DNA of 64,000 nucleotides, from the NCBI GenBank assembly GCA_009733575.1, contig ML769522.1:83384-147383 (forward strand), written 5' to 3'. Shown here piece by piece: positions 35,587-47,394 of this stretch. A model generated the notes under the pieces. That model ran no database searches. It had not been told where the DNA came from and worked only from the letters and a program-made list of their open reading frames with translations. The stretch comes from Gymnopus androsaceus JB14. Taxonomy: Eukaryota; Basidiomycota; Agaricomycetes; Agaricales; Omphalotaceae. The position numbers and the translations under genes were made by a program. How positions within the stretch are numbered: the stretch's first letter is position 1; the number at the start of each line of letters is the position of its first letter.

Positions 35587-38500
35587 ATGGCGGGCGATGG
35601 CAATGGTGCCGTCAACGGCGCCAATGGCGTAGAAGATGTGTTCAAACAAGACAAGGACAAAGGGCGCGTCGCTGTTCATACATTTGACCCAGATGCTTCA
35701 CCAGCTCAAAAGGCGGCTGCTGCTGGCAAGGGCAAAGAGCAACTCAAAGGTGTCCAACAGAAATCCGAACAAGGAGGCGAAAGAGGTCATTCTCCAAACT
35801 TTATCTCTGCAATTCTGCCATTGTTTCTCACATTCCCCATAGAGGTTCAAATCGACCACGGCAAGTCAAACGTTGTTCCTACAATCAACATCGAAGACGT
35901 GGACGGCGAAAAGAAGATTAGGCAGGAAGGTGCTGAAGTTCCAGATGATACTCCTCATCCTCCGGGTGCCATGCCCGCTGCGCCAGCCGTCAAACGATAT
36001 CCCTGAATGGTACAAGGTCGGCTGGCGCGCAGTCTCTGGCGTCGACTTGCCTCCTTTATCAGAAGGCGAAGAGAAAGACCGCTCAATACTTCACCAGTTC
36101 CTCAGCGAGCAATTCTACGGCGATTGGTACCACAACGCTGCCATCATTGTCTTTGTGCGTGTATAGTTTCGATGACATCCTAAGAATAGCCTCCTGAATG
36201 ACGCCACTGTGTCTAGGCCGTATTTGCTACTCATTTCCTAACACGTTTTCATTTCGGATGGGGCTGGTTATTCATCATCCTTGCCATCTGCAACACTTAT
36301 TACACTACCTCGATGGAGCGAACACGGAGACAATCTCGTGATGACATCCAAAGAGAGTTGGTCAAGTCGCGTCTTGCTTCTGAATCCGAAACTGCAGATT
36401 GGATAAACAACTTCCTTGATCGATTCTGGCTTATTTACGAGCCTGTACTGTCGACGACTATTGTCAGTTCCGTGGATCAAATTCTTAGCACCAGCACTCC
36501 TGCTTTCCTCGATTCTTTGCGACTCAGTACGTTCACCCTCGGTACCAAAGCCCCACGCATCGACAAAGTCAGAACGTTCCCGAAAACTGAAGACGATATT
36601 GTCATGATGGACTGGGGTATTTCGTTCACTCCGAACGATGTCTCTGACATGACGCCCAAACAGGCTGCTGGAAAGGTCAACCCAAAGATTGTCCTCTCAG
36701 TAGCGCGTTGGGAAAAGTCTGGCTACAGCCACTATGCCGATTCTCCTCGAGGACATCACATTCAGTGGACTCATGCGTATTCGCATGAAACTCATGTCCA
36801 ACTTCCCTCATGTCCAGATAGTGGATATTTCGTTCTTGGAGAAACCTGTAATCGACTATGTCCTCAAAGCCTCTTGGAGGAGATACGTTTGGGTTTGATA
36901 TTGCCAACGTTCGTATTTTGTTCAAGTCTCATCTAGCTTTTAGCTGAATGTACACAGATGCCTGGTTTGTCGTCTTTCATTCGAGACATGACACACGCTA
37001 CTCTCCAGCCGATGATGTACGACCCCAACGTGTTTACCTTGAACTTGGAACAACTGTTATCGGGAACGCCTCTCGATGCAGCTATTGGTGTCTTGCAAAT
37101 CACGCTCCAACTCTGCTCGAGGGATCAAAGGAACGAAAATCGGTGGAGGTACACCCGATCCGTACGTCGCCATCTCCATTCAGAACCGTACGGAGTTGGC
37201 GCATACCAAGTACAAGTCTAATACGTGCGTTTTAAAGTTGTGCTTGGTTTGGATTTTTGTCCTCATCTATACCTTGGCATTGGCAGGTACAATCCCACCT
37301 GGATGGAGACCAAGTTTGTGTTGGTCAATTCACTGGCGGAGACGTTGAATCTCAACTTGTATGACTTTAATGATCATCGGAAGGATACTCTTCTTGGTAC
37401 TGCTACGTTTGAGCTCGCTCAGCTACAAGACGAGGCCGTTTCACGAGGGTCGTACTTCGCCTCTATTGAAGGACGGAAAAGATAGGGGAGAGCTAAAGTA
37501 TGATATCTCTTTCTATCCCGTGCTGAAAGCCGAGGAAGGCCAGAGTGTTCCGGATACCAGTGAGTTGTTGATTTGTGCGTTTTACAGCTAGTTCGCTTAA
37601 CGTTTCCGCATCCATCAGAGGTTGGAATTCGTGCGTATCACCTTGCACCAAGCCAAAGAGCTCGACCACAGCAAATCCCTCTCCGGAGATCTCAACCCTC
37701 TTGCAAAATCTACCTCGGAAGTGACAATACACCGCGATCTTCTCTACTAGACACATTCAAGCACACTAACAGTCCCGTCTGGGAGGAAGCCCACGAGTTC
37801 CTCTGCGCCGATCAAAAACAGCTCCGTCATCACTATCAAAGTTATTGACGACCGTGATATCCTTAAGGATCCTGTTGTGGGTTACATGTCGATCAAACTG
37901 GTGGATTTGTTGGCGGCACAAGCAGAGGCGAAAGATTGGTTCCCGTTGAGCAATTGCAAGAGCGGGAAGGTGAGAATTAGTACGGAGTGGAAGCCTTTGA
38001 ATATGGAGGGCAGTTTGGCTAGTGCGGACCAGTATACTCCGCCGATTGGTGTCGTGAGGCTTCTCTTGGATAAGGCTACCGACGTGAAGAATGTTGAGGC
38101 GACTCTGGGAGGAAAGGTGTGTCTTTTTACCCTGCCTTCTGCGTGAATTTGAGCTCATTGGATGTTTAGAGTGACCCATACGTCCGTGTCCAGGTCAATA
38201 ATGTTACCAAAGGCAGGACAGAAGTTGTTAACAATAGTAGGTGATTTCTTCGAGTACAAAAAGTCGTATCGTTGATGATTTCGTTCGCAGACTTGAATCC
38301 TGTGTGGGACCAGATTGTCTACATTCCGGGTACGTTGCTGATGTATCTGGAGTTCCATGCGCCCTAAATTTTTTCTAGTTCACTCTCTCAAAGAGACGTT
38401 GTTGTTGGAATGCATGGATTATCCAGCACTTGACAAAGGTATACTAGAACTTGCTTTTGACTCTGCATCACGTTAATCATGGTATTCCTAGGATCGTTCC

Positions 38501-40882
38501 CTTGGCTCGGTAGACCTTCGTGTCGAGGAACTCGCAGCTGAACACGACGACGTCGAATATCCCTACAAATCCACCGGACTCAAGGAGGCTACCGACCCCA
38601 TCCGACTCGACAAAGGCGGAGGATTCAAAGGAACCTTACACTACAAAGCCGAGTTCATTCCTGCGCTCAAACTCAAAGGCGGTGTTCAATTCGACGACAC
38701 TGGTGCTTCTGCACTCACCAAAGGTGTTTCAAAGAAAGATTCTACTGGCTCGTTTACCAGTGTTGGATCGAAACCTGATGAGCCTGCTCAGGAAGTTCCA
38801 GTGGGTGTTACCATCGAGGAGCCGAAGAATACGCATACCAAGAATGCAAAGTCGACGGATACGACAGCGACTAGTGGGACTGCGGGTACTGTCGAACTCA
38901 CGAACTCACGGCGAAACGGCTCCCGAGGATAGTGGTGTCGAGATGAGTAAGGAAGAGCTTTTGGCTCAACGTGAGTTCTCATTGTAATCTCTAGAGTTCT
39001 ACTTACGGAATTTCATTGTTCAGAATCCGGTATCATTGTATTTCAACGTCATCTCTGGCAAGCTAAACAAGAAAGCTCGTGTTGAAATGCTGTTGGACGA
39101 TGGGTACTGGCCTTGCTTCAGTACTAATCGGCCGAGAAGTACTAAGGCGTCGTGGGGCTATGTCGGAGAGGGTTTCGTCAAGGAGCTCGATTTTAGTCAA
39201 GTGTGGATAAGACTCAATGATGCTGAGGAAGGTGATAAGGATTCCATTGTCGCTGAATGGCGTGGTGATACCAAGAGCTTCCTCTCCTCAACGATGGTAA
39301 GTTTTCATGTATCATCGTTTTTGTGATTTAACATTCCATTCTGGTAGGAGTCTGCTCAAACCTTTACGCTGCATGATCCAGAAGAGAGGGGCTCATCTAC
39401 AGTTACAGTTGAAGCTCGCTATATCCCTGTGCCAGTTGTTTTGGAAGCTCGTGAAAGCATTAACAGTACGTCTTCTGCTTGATTGAGCTATGATTCCTAT
39501 ATTGATTTTCTGCTCAGATCAGGGCGTTTTGAATGTGACCTTGATGGATGCTCGAGATATCCTTGCTGCTGACAGAGGAGGTTTGTCCACTTCGTTTATT
39601 TGCGTTCCCTGTGGCTCATGCTTGTTTTGTAGGTAAATCCGACCCCTTCGCTGTGTTCACTTTGAACGGGCAAAAGGTCTTCAAATCCCAGACGAAGAAG
39701 AAGACCCTCAATCCTGATTGGAACGAACAATTCCCTGTGTCGGTTGTAAGTGTTTATTTCATGATTGGACTACACCCGAACTAACGGAAACTGTAGACCT
39801 CGCGTGTGGCTTCCGACTTCAACGTAGAGTTGTTCGACTGGAATCAGCTCGAACAAGCTAAGAGTCTCGGTTCCGCTCAGATTGATCTCGCTGAACTCGA
39901 GCCGTTCCAAGCGACCGAAAAGACACTGAATCTAACTTCTCCGAAACACGGCGACAAGGGCCATATTCGTCTCCGTCTCATGTTCCAGCCCGAAGTCATT
40001 ATAAAATCACGCAAGAACACATCCACGTTCTCCAGCGCAGGAAGGGCAATGACGCAAATTGGTGGTCTGCCGATGACTGCTGGCAAGGGTGTCCTCCATG
40101 GCATGACAGGCATTCTCAAGAAAGGAAATAAGGGCGAAGACTCCACTGAATTAGGCCTGTCTAACCACGCTACTGACCTCCCCTCTGGTCAACAATCCCA
40201 TCCGGTGGGCACATCTGACCACTCGGCTGTGGCTGGAAACCCTTTCCCGCCTTCCTACGGAACATCTGCCAGCGTCCTCGAGTGCAGAGCCAGGTACGCT
40301 CCGGGTTACTATTATCGACGCCAAAGATCTCTCCGGTGGTGATGTCAAGGCATACGTTGTTGCTCGCTTTGGGGGACAAAGAGCAAAAGACGAAGCATTC
40401 GGGCAAGACGGCTAGTCCGGAGTGGTGAGTAATTTCAGCCCACTCTCATTGCTGTTGCTTAATCATGTTATTTCTGTAGGAATGAATCTTTCACTTTTGC
40501 AGCTAGTCCGTTGACACCCAAGTTGTACTTTTGGATCCATGAGCACAAGACGCTTGGGAAGGACAAACTGCTGGGTGATGGCGAAGTCGATGTATGCACC
40601 TTCCTTTTTGCATGTTAATATCGAACATAATACTCATTCATTGACCAGATCTGGCGCCATATTGCAGCTGATGGGGTCACAGCAGCTGAAGTCAATGTAG
40701 AACTTCACAATGGCTCTGGGTTGCTGCGCTTGAGACTGGAGTTTGATGCTGCCGCCAACCCTTTAACGCGACGGTCCTCAATATCTTCAGGAGACCGTGC
40801 AAACACGGGGTCGAGGACATTGTCCGTCACTTCTCCCAGTCGGTTTAGTATCAATAGGAAGAGAGGCGGGGAGGACGACTAG
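35587..40882 (+). CDS. tricalbin (extended-synaptotagmin homologue), many frame breaks
   Basis: Starts MAGDGNGAVNGANGVED. A hydrophobic region (NAAIIVFAVFATHF and GWGWLFIILAICN) forms the membrane hairpin. An SMP lipid-transfer domain follows (36340-36960: ETADWINNFLDRFWLIYEP, VDQILSTSTPAFLDSL, then IPGL-type text and SSFIRDMTHATLQPMMYDP). At least five C2 domains follow, starting near 37100 (PDPYVAISI), 37620 (VRITLHQAKELD), 38050 (SDPYVRVQVNN), 39530 (LNVTLMDARDI, SDPFAVFTLNG) and 40290 (TLRVTIIDAKDLSG). The end is SINRKRGGEDD. Tricalbins tether ER to plasma membrane and move lipids. The frame breaks about eleven times, ten by one added base. Introns themselves look normal. Confidence 0.85.
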
Positions 40883-41521
40883 ATATTGGATTACGGTTTC
40901 TTTTTATTCATTCGCTGTCTCTCTTTCTTTGTCATTTTTACTTTGGGCCACTTCTGTGGACTTGACCAAAAAAAATCGGTACGCTACTCAAGCACTTGGC
41001 GGGCAATCGCTTGTTCGTCGAGTAATATATGCTAAACTCTCGCTACATTCTTCTCTACTATTTCCTGACAACTGGACTCAGAGTCTTGGACTTTCGTTTA
41101 CTTAAAACTTACTGCTTTCTCGCGACAACTGTGTATAAATACTTGTAGTACTTGGAATATTATTTTCTGTATCGCAATATTCAAACCGGCCACGCAGGCA
41201 ATAAGTTTTTTTTCCGCCGTGCAGCTGCTAATTCTCTATTCTTCCAGTCCTGTTCAGCAACACAACCACTGAATGTTCATCTGAGGATCGTCGCGGCGGT
41301 TTGGGCTCCGGCGGGAATCGGAATTTTCTATGCGGCCTGCAGTTTAAATAAATCCCTGAAATACAGTACAACAGTACAACTTGAATCCAATATTTACAGC
41401 TTTGACCGCTTTAGCGTCTAAATATCAATGCAAGTAAGTAGTCGCCGTGTCAGTGATACTAACTCAGCACTAACTCGACCCAAGAATAGATCAACGAGAG
41501 CAATAAAAATTGGTCTATATA
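40883..41521. other. intergenic; right part homologous to 57.6-57.5 kb
   Basis: No gene. About 41335-41420 is an inverted homologue of about 57555-57620 (AAAGCTGTAAATATTGGATT), marking the outer edge of the SDR duplication. Confidence 0.5.
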
Positions 41522-42009
41522 CAGTGCTTTGCATAAAGGTTTACAGTGCGTTGCATTGAAATCGGGAAGCCAGGATTCTTGACGACCTTGTTTATTTATG
41601 CTTGTCGGGGCACTGGCAGGTCGGCACCAATTGAAATTTATAAATGACGTAAGTGATCTACAGTATATGTATTGTGCCGAGCTGCCAGTGGGACCAAGTA
41701 AGCACACATAAACAAGGTCGCCGAAATCCTGGCTTCCCGATTTCAATGCAACGCACTGTACCGCTTCACGATTTTTCAACGCTTGTTTATTTGTATTTTT
41801 TATAAGATTGCCCTGCAGGGTCCAATACAGTTGACTGAATTCAAGTTCCACAAACGCCCAGTGCATGATGCGCTTGGGCATATCGATGCTGGCATAAAGC
41901 ATAAGCGCCCTGTGACTGTATAGAATACCCTGCAGGGCCATCTTATAAAAAACACAGATAAACAAGCGTTGAAAAATCATGAAGCGGTAAGCCTTTATGC
42001 AAAGCACTG
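41522..42009. mobile_element. outer MITE of a nested pair (TA-flanked)
   Basis: Ends CAGTGCTTTGCATAAAGG and CCTTTATGCAAAGCACTG are perfect inverted repeats with TA outside both (41520-41521, 42010-42011). After removing the inner element, the inverted repeats extend through a CGCTTCATGATTTTTCAACG-like stretch and CCCTGCAGGG, so the element is nearly a full palindrome. Confidence 0.85.
41544..41758. mobile_element. inner MITE inserted in the outer MITE
   Basis: CAGTGCGTTGCATTGAAATC and its complement bound 215 bp, with TA duplicated at 41542-41543 and 41759-41760. It interrupts the left arm of the outer element. Both families share the start CAGTGC(G/T)TTGCAT, so they are related. Confidence 0.85.
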
Positions 42010-42149
42010 TAGATACTTAATTATATAACTGTCGTTATTGCTCATCGGGCGTTCATCGACGAATCTTCTTACCAAAGTCGCACTACCATTGAGAAGCTAT
42101 TTGAGTATATATCATGGCGTCCGAATTTTCATTGTTCTTCTCTTTATCA

Positions 42150-42806
42150 ATGTCTATCGTAGTCCGCGCCATTCTGGTTACTGGATCCAACACTGGTATA
42201 GGTTACAACCTCGTCCAGCTGCGTACTTCGAAAGGTCACACAGTGTATCTAGCTTCGAGCTTCTGGAAAGGAAACCCAGTCCGTTAAATTCTTTCGATAT
42301 TTTCGCGTCGGTCCACTGATTTGTATTTTTTTTAAAAAAACTGAAGGAGAAGCACAATCTCGATACGAAATTCGTTCAATTAGATGTCACAGATACTAAG
42401 TCTATTCAGGCTGCTAAAGAGACAGTCGAGAAAGAGGAAGGATAGCTGGACGTGCTAGTGGATAATGCGGGTAAGAATTGACTTCATACCATATGCCCTA
42501 TCCCTTTAGACATGGCGAAGCCTCAAAATGCATCCACCATTGACATTTCCATCATCCGCGAAACATTCGAGACTAATTTCTACGGCATGATACAAACCAC
42601 CCAAACATTTCTCTCTCTCCTTCGCAGAGTATTTCACCCGGTAATTCTACTCAATAGTAACGGCATGGCATCAAACACATACTAATCGTGCGCAGGCTTA
42701 GTTTTGCATGTTGTCAGCCTACAATACATCCAAAGCCACAGCTAATTCGTATGTCATTGCGCTGGCATATGAGTTGAAGCCGGAAGGGTTGTAAACTAAA
42801 CTATTA
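42150..42806 (+). pseudogene. short-chain dehydrogenase/reductase pseudogene 1
   Basis: MSIVVRAILVTGSNTGIG contains the SDR cofactor motif TGxxxGIG. Later pieces give KFVQLDVTDTKSIQAAKETV, LVDNAG and FYGMIQTTQTFLSLLRR in different frames. There are stops, for example TAG after KEEG. The catalytic YxxxK region is not readable and the 3' end is cut by the MITE at 42807. The inverted relative lies at 56590-57271. Confidence 0.7.
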
Positions 42807-43187
42807 CAGCGCTTTTCATACGTATGTGGAATTTGAAAAATTTGAAAAACCTTTGTGTGGCTGTGCCTTCACAGCTTTACAAAGCCAGACATGGCAACGG
42901 TTGGTGACGGAAGGTGACGGACATCTCGGAGGGTCGTTGAGACTACTGGTAACCTTCTGCGCCCCCCAGCGAGCGCATATCCCGCCCCCTAAGTATTTTT
43001 TCTGGTATTTGTTTTGATTTTTCCAGCATTTACAGAGCCCAATGGCCAAGCTTCCTTCTTTTTTTGAATTGTTAAGCGCCAGTGAGGGGAATGGTTTCGT
43101 AGCGCTTGCCTTTGTAAAGCTGTGGAGGCACAGCCACACAAAGGTTTTTCAAATTTTTTAAATTCCACATAATTATGAAAAGCGCTG
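42807..43187. mobile_element. MITE, TA-flanked, third CAG-ended family
   Basis: CAGCGCTTTTCATA and its near-perfect complement bound 381 bp, with TA at 42805-42806 and 43188-43189. Inverted arms extend through AACCTTTGTGTGGCTGTGCC. The interior is GC-richer and has no real ORF. The same CAG start and TA duplication as the nested pair suggest the same transposase class. Confidence 0.85.
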
Positions 43188-43254
43188 TAACGCTCGGAAA
43201 GTTTGAAATTGAAACAACAAGAAAGAGCGTCCAAGAAAGACAGAAAGTGATGGT

Positions 43255-45436
43255 TTACGGCGCTTGCAACCCAGTCGAAATAAAAGTGTCAGTGTCCGGG
43301 TCTAGCTCCTCCAAACCTGGGAGTGGTGTGAGGAAGGATTTCCTCATCACAGTAGCATCCCGTTCGCAGCCACAGAAGCACAGCCCGCCCTCGATAGGTT
43401 GGAGAGGAGTCATCTTGAATCCTCCGCGAACGTGGAATACGTCAAACCACGTCTTGACTTTCAAAGACACTACCACCTGCGTCTTCTTCCACGTATATTT
43501 CCCTTCTTTCTTCACGATTGTGGCCCACTGTGAGGCGTTCTTCATATCGGGGTGCACTGTGTCCTTATCTGCGGGAGCCCAATCGGCAGTTATGGCTACA
43601 GGAACTTGAGCGTAGTCCATTGTGACAACGATGACGTGCTGGGGGTGTTGCGAAGAGGGTGGGTTCGCTAAAAGATCGTTGTAAACCCTGTCATGGAGGA
43701 TAGCGTAAGTGGATGTGCTGGAGAGGTCAATCCGGGCGCATTCTTCACTGAAGCTTAATGCGTCTCTTTCTAAATAGTCGAAAAAAGTCAACCCAAGATA
43801 CATCAGCATGGAATGTGGTTGGAAGCTTACGAGAAGGTTCCATATCTCTTAACATCTTGCAAGCTTGCTTATGCTGCTTCCAATCTTTCCCCTAAACGGT
43901 GATAATTAAACAAATCGTCGTACGACTAACAGAGTAGCACAAACCTGGCATTCTCTACTGCAATAAGCTACGGCCTTGCATGCGCCACACCGCTTGAGTT
44001 CAACGCGAGAAGATGGAACTGCAAGTTTACAAGTACGCTGTGGATTAGACGTCAATAGCAATATAGTCTGAATTCAAGCAGCATCTACCTCCGCACAGCC
44101 TTGATTCCTGTTACTCCAGTGGATTTTCAGCTCACCGTACTCTTCAGCAAGCGCGGTGTAGTAACGCCAAAGACGTTTCAGCAAGCTACTCTCGGGTAGA
44201 CTCTTTATCTTGACAGCGTGAACCGACTCTACACGAGCAATAGCGTCCAACGAAGATGAGATAACCTGTGGGTAAATGAGATGGTTGCATAGCCCTTTAA
44301 AGATCAAGACCATTGTTCTACGAAGGTGTTCGGTTGTTTCGTCGAACGGTACTTTCCAGAGTAAACTCAGTAGCCCGGGATCCTGAGATTCCGATAGAAC
44401 ATTGATCAAACGTTCACTAGATGTGCCTCTATCCACCGACAAAGGTCCCCCCCGATTCCTAGACGAGAAGAGCGTCATTGGAATGGTCCTAAGAAGTATG
44501 GACATGTCGACTGTAGAATCCGGTATCTCAGCGACGTAATCCGCGAGCGTGGAAATAAACTGCACGAATTTCGATTCAATCTTCCATTTGAAAAGAAAAC
44601 CTTCGGCGGGTGGATGGAATAAAAGACCAGTGGGTTCAAACAAACAGGCACTCGGCGCGTGTTCAGGAGCCGGGGTCAAAGGTTCTTTAGTGAGAAACTC
44701 TTTGAGAAAGTCCTTGGCTGCTAGGATCTCCTGGAGTTGTGCTACGTAGACCATGGCGATATTTTCTGGGCCACCGAGAGTTTGCCAAAATTGAACCACT
44801 GCATTCACAGTGACCTGGAATTTAGGATGACTAGGATCGGCGTTGAGAAACAACAAACGATTGATAGCGATGGAAGAGTAAATCGCGTTCTCGGCTCAGG
44901 AAGCGACTGGCGTCTGCAGGGCGATAATAGTCTCCGCGCCATATGTGACACAGCTCCTCGACAAGATTGGGAAGTGCCATGATGGCGTAAGCTAGGTCGG
45001 GGCTATAGCTCAAGGATGCGATGGTTTGTAAGATGTCGGGGAGAATTTTGTGTTTTATGAGTATAGCGTATCTCTGTTCGTCCGTTTTCCAAATAAAGCG
45101 AGCCCAGGCCCATAGACGAGGAAGATAGGGCGTGATTATGGCGGAAAGACACACAGTCATTGCCTGAGCGTTTGCGAAACTGGGTGTCAAATTCAAGGAC
45201 ACAAGTCCTTGCCCGACGAGAGCTATATCGAATTTGGAAGCTTTCTCTGGAAGATTTCTCGGAAACCAGACTGTAAGAAGGCTCTCCATTTTGTCCTTTA
45301 CATCTTTTGGGACTGTTCCTGCTCTCAGATGTGTATACGATGTGGCCAACTCTGTCATACATTGTACCACCTTCTGAACTCGTTGATCGTGTTCGCTTTC
45401 GAAGTGTTCGGTAACTCGCTGGTTTTGTTCAGCCAT
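43255..45436 (-). CDS. MYND-type zinc-finger protein
   Basis: Starts MAEQNQRVTEHFESEHDQRV at 45436. A long helical region of unknown fold follows. The MYND finger comes after an intron: CKLAVPSSRVELKRCGAC, AVAYCSRECQ, then over another intron GKDWKQHKQACK, giving the spaced Cys/His ligands of the family. The C-terminal exon contains HPQHVIVVTMDYAQVP and ends at 43255. MYND fingers bind proline-rich partners. This layout (helical N-terminal half, MYND near three-quarters) is common in agaric proteins of unknown role. One frame break is needed near 44895: after SRFL the next frame reads AENAIYSSIAINRLLFLN, with one base too many. Confidence 0.75.
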
Positions 45437-45988
45437 TTTTTCCCTTTAAAAAATTGAAGGTGATAATCAGTTTATGCTAGTTTTGAACGCGACTGAAATG
45501 GCACTTACTTGTCCGTATTCAATCTTTTTTTTTCGCAGTGCAGAGGATCGAGAAGGTTGGAGAGAGAGTTCAAAACTTCCTGTACTTAGCTCATCAGGCG
45601 CATTTTGCCGTAGAAAGAAGCTGGTCCCATCATGCAGCCTGAAAGAGCCTGACTGGAATATTCAGGCATTATTATCTAGATCTCAATAAAGTCTGAAGCA
45701 AATGATTATGAAGTTGTGTTATACGGAGGCCAATAATACCAAGGTCCACGCAGAGTCCCTGAATGGCTGAACCGTGACGGTGAACGTTGAAAGAAAGACA
45801 AGCGCTTAATGAGCGTCTATATCGTCATTGTTTGGTCGAAAGCTCTTGGACAACAACAGCCGCCTCGTTGTATCTTTTTGTTTCTTACTCTCATTACCTT
45901 TGATACCAGCCTTTCGTTATTCACAGAAAACATACCAGAAGGACTCAGGAGGCGGGAACTTGATTCTTGAAAGAAAAAGAATTTAAAG
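45437..45988. other. divergent upstream region of the MYND and Scd6 genes
   Basis: No gene. From 45913 the sequence is the start of the segment duplicated at 60464. Confidence 0.5.
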
Positions 45989-47394
45989 ATGGCGCTGAGT
46001 TTCATTGGGTACGTCTCGTTCTTCAAAACAATGAAAACTTCTGATTACCTTCTAGGAAACCAATTTCGCTCATCTCACACTCGGATGTGCGGTACCGAGG
46101 TATTTTGGCCGGAATTGACCCAGCTGCAAGTACAATTCAGCTGTCGAAAGGTATGCTCAATAGTTTTCATTGTACTTCTCCTGCTCATCCTGCTTTCCTA
46201 GTGTACTCAATGGGTACTGAAAACCGCCGACCTGCCCAAGAATTTATTCCTCCAGTACCAGATCCCTACGAATACATCATTTTCCGTGCCTCAGAGGTTA
46301 AGGACCTTGCTGTTGACCAAACCGTGGAACCAGTAAGAGGAAGAAGCGTACACGATGACCCTGCCGTGTTAGGCGCTTCCCAACATCCGCCACCTCCTCA
46401 ACCAGCACCACAACCAGCGCCATTACAAACTCAGCCACAACCGTCTTCTACCGCAGCTACTACGCGCGCGCAGCGCTTGCATACTGCCACAGCGTCCCTT
46501 GAGACCGTCGAACGTGCATTGGGTGACCTTCGCGTCTCTCAGCCAGCGAATGGTAACGGTACTCACAGTGGCACTGGAAGACGCCGCGGAGGTGGCCCAC
46601 CTGTCCCGCTCAAAGTCCCTACAACTGACTTTGATTTCGAGACTTCCAATCTCCGCTTTGTCAAGGAAACTCACGAAGACTCGGATGAGACTTCGTCCGA
46701 CGAGGACAGTAATCAGGCCGAGAACAGCAAAGCAAAGTCGAAACAAAACGGTGCATACGATCCCTCCAAATCCTTCTTTGACTTGCTTACTCCCGGTCCT
46801 CCGGCTGCACCTGGTGCACAAGGACAAGGCCAAGGACACGGTCGAGGACATCCTCGTTCTGGCGCCCCTGGTGGCCATCCAGGCCATTCCCTAGCTCGAG
46901 CCAGGCGCGAGCAGGAGCGCGAGAGGAACGTGGCGACGTTTGGTGAACCTGGTCCTAACCGAACTGGCTTTGCCCGTCCTGGAGGCGCATATGGTATGGG
47001 TCCTTCCCATCCGAACGCAAGGGGCGGAAGGCCTAGAGGTGGTCCACGAGGTAATGGAGGTCGAGGTGGAGGAAGGCGTCCTCCTCCGAACGCGAATGTG
47101 GGTGCAATCGTGCCTGCAGTTATTGGTGCTAGTTCTGGCGTGAGGGTTTGAATAAGTAATTTGTGTACCATCATTAAATGCTGTTGCTGCGTAGTACATC
47201 TACACTTGCTAGTTTCGTTTTCGGGTAATCTCATATCTTCCACTGGACCAGGTACGAGACCAGGTACGAGCGCAGAAAGCATCTTGTTTATTGTAATCAA
47301 GGTGGTATCCCGATTTCATATGCATATAAGTATTAGCATTCCATCCAACGGTAATAATTATCAGTAGAACGTTTTGTATTAATATTTTCAAAAT
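45913..47394. repeat. recent segmental duplication, unit 1 (Scd6 plus F-box 3' end)
   Basis: Matches 60464-61927 in the same orientation with only a few substitutions and a roughly 20-bp length difference near 47310. It covers the Scd6 gene and the final codons of the convergent F-box gene. Confidence 0.95.
45989..47151 (+). CDS. SCD6: Scd6/Lsm14-family mRNA-decapping regulator, copy 1
   Basis: Exons 45989-46008, 46056-46150 and 46202-47151 join in frame to 354 residues. The LSm14 domain spans residues 1-75 (MALSFIGKPISLISHSDVRY, then GILAGIDPAASTIQL, YIIFRASEVKDL). A Pro/Gln-rich linker follows. The FDF motif (TDFDFETSNLRF) and FFD box (YDPSKSFFDLL) come next. The tail is rich in Gly and Arg (RGGRPRGGPRGNGGRGGGRR), an RGG RNA-binding tail. 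Such proteins repress translation and promote decapping in P-bodies through Dhh1/DDX6 and Dcp1/2. The gene converges on the F-box gene ending at 47333. Confidence 0.92.

Noticed and set aside
41459..42007. 182-codon minus-strand open frame
   Set aside because: It lies almost wholly within the two nested inverted-repeat elements; the frame is a by-product of their palindromic arms.
43175..43609. 144-codon plus-strand frame at the 3' end of the MYND gene
   Set aside because: Antisense to the last MYND-gene exon, whose splice phase and composition are consistent on the minus strand.
46713..47300. Long Pro/Gly/Arg-rich minus-strand frames opposite the Scd6 gene (and at 61264-61881)
   Set aside because: They are antisense shadows of the GC-rich RGG tail. 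The sense frame has the LSm, FDF and FFD motifs and correct splicing.
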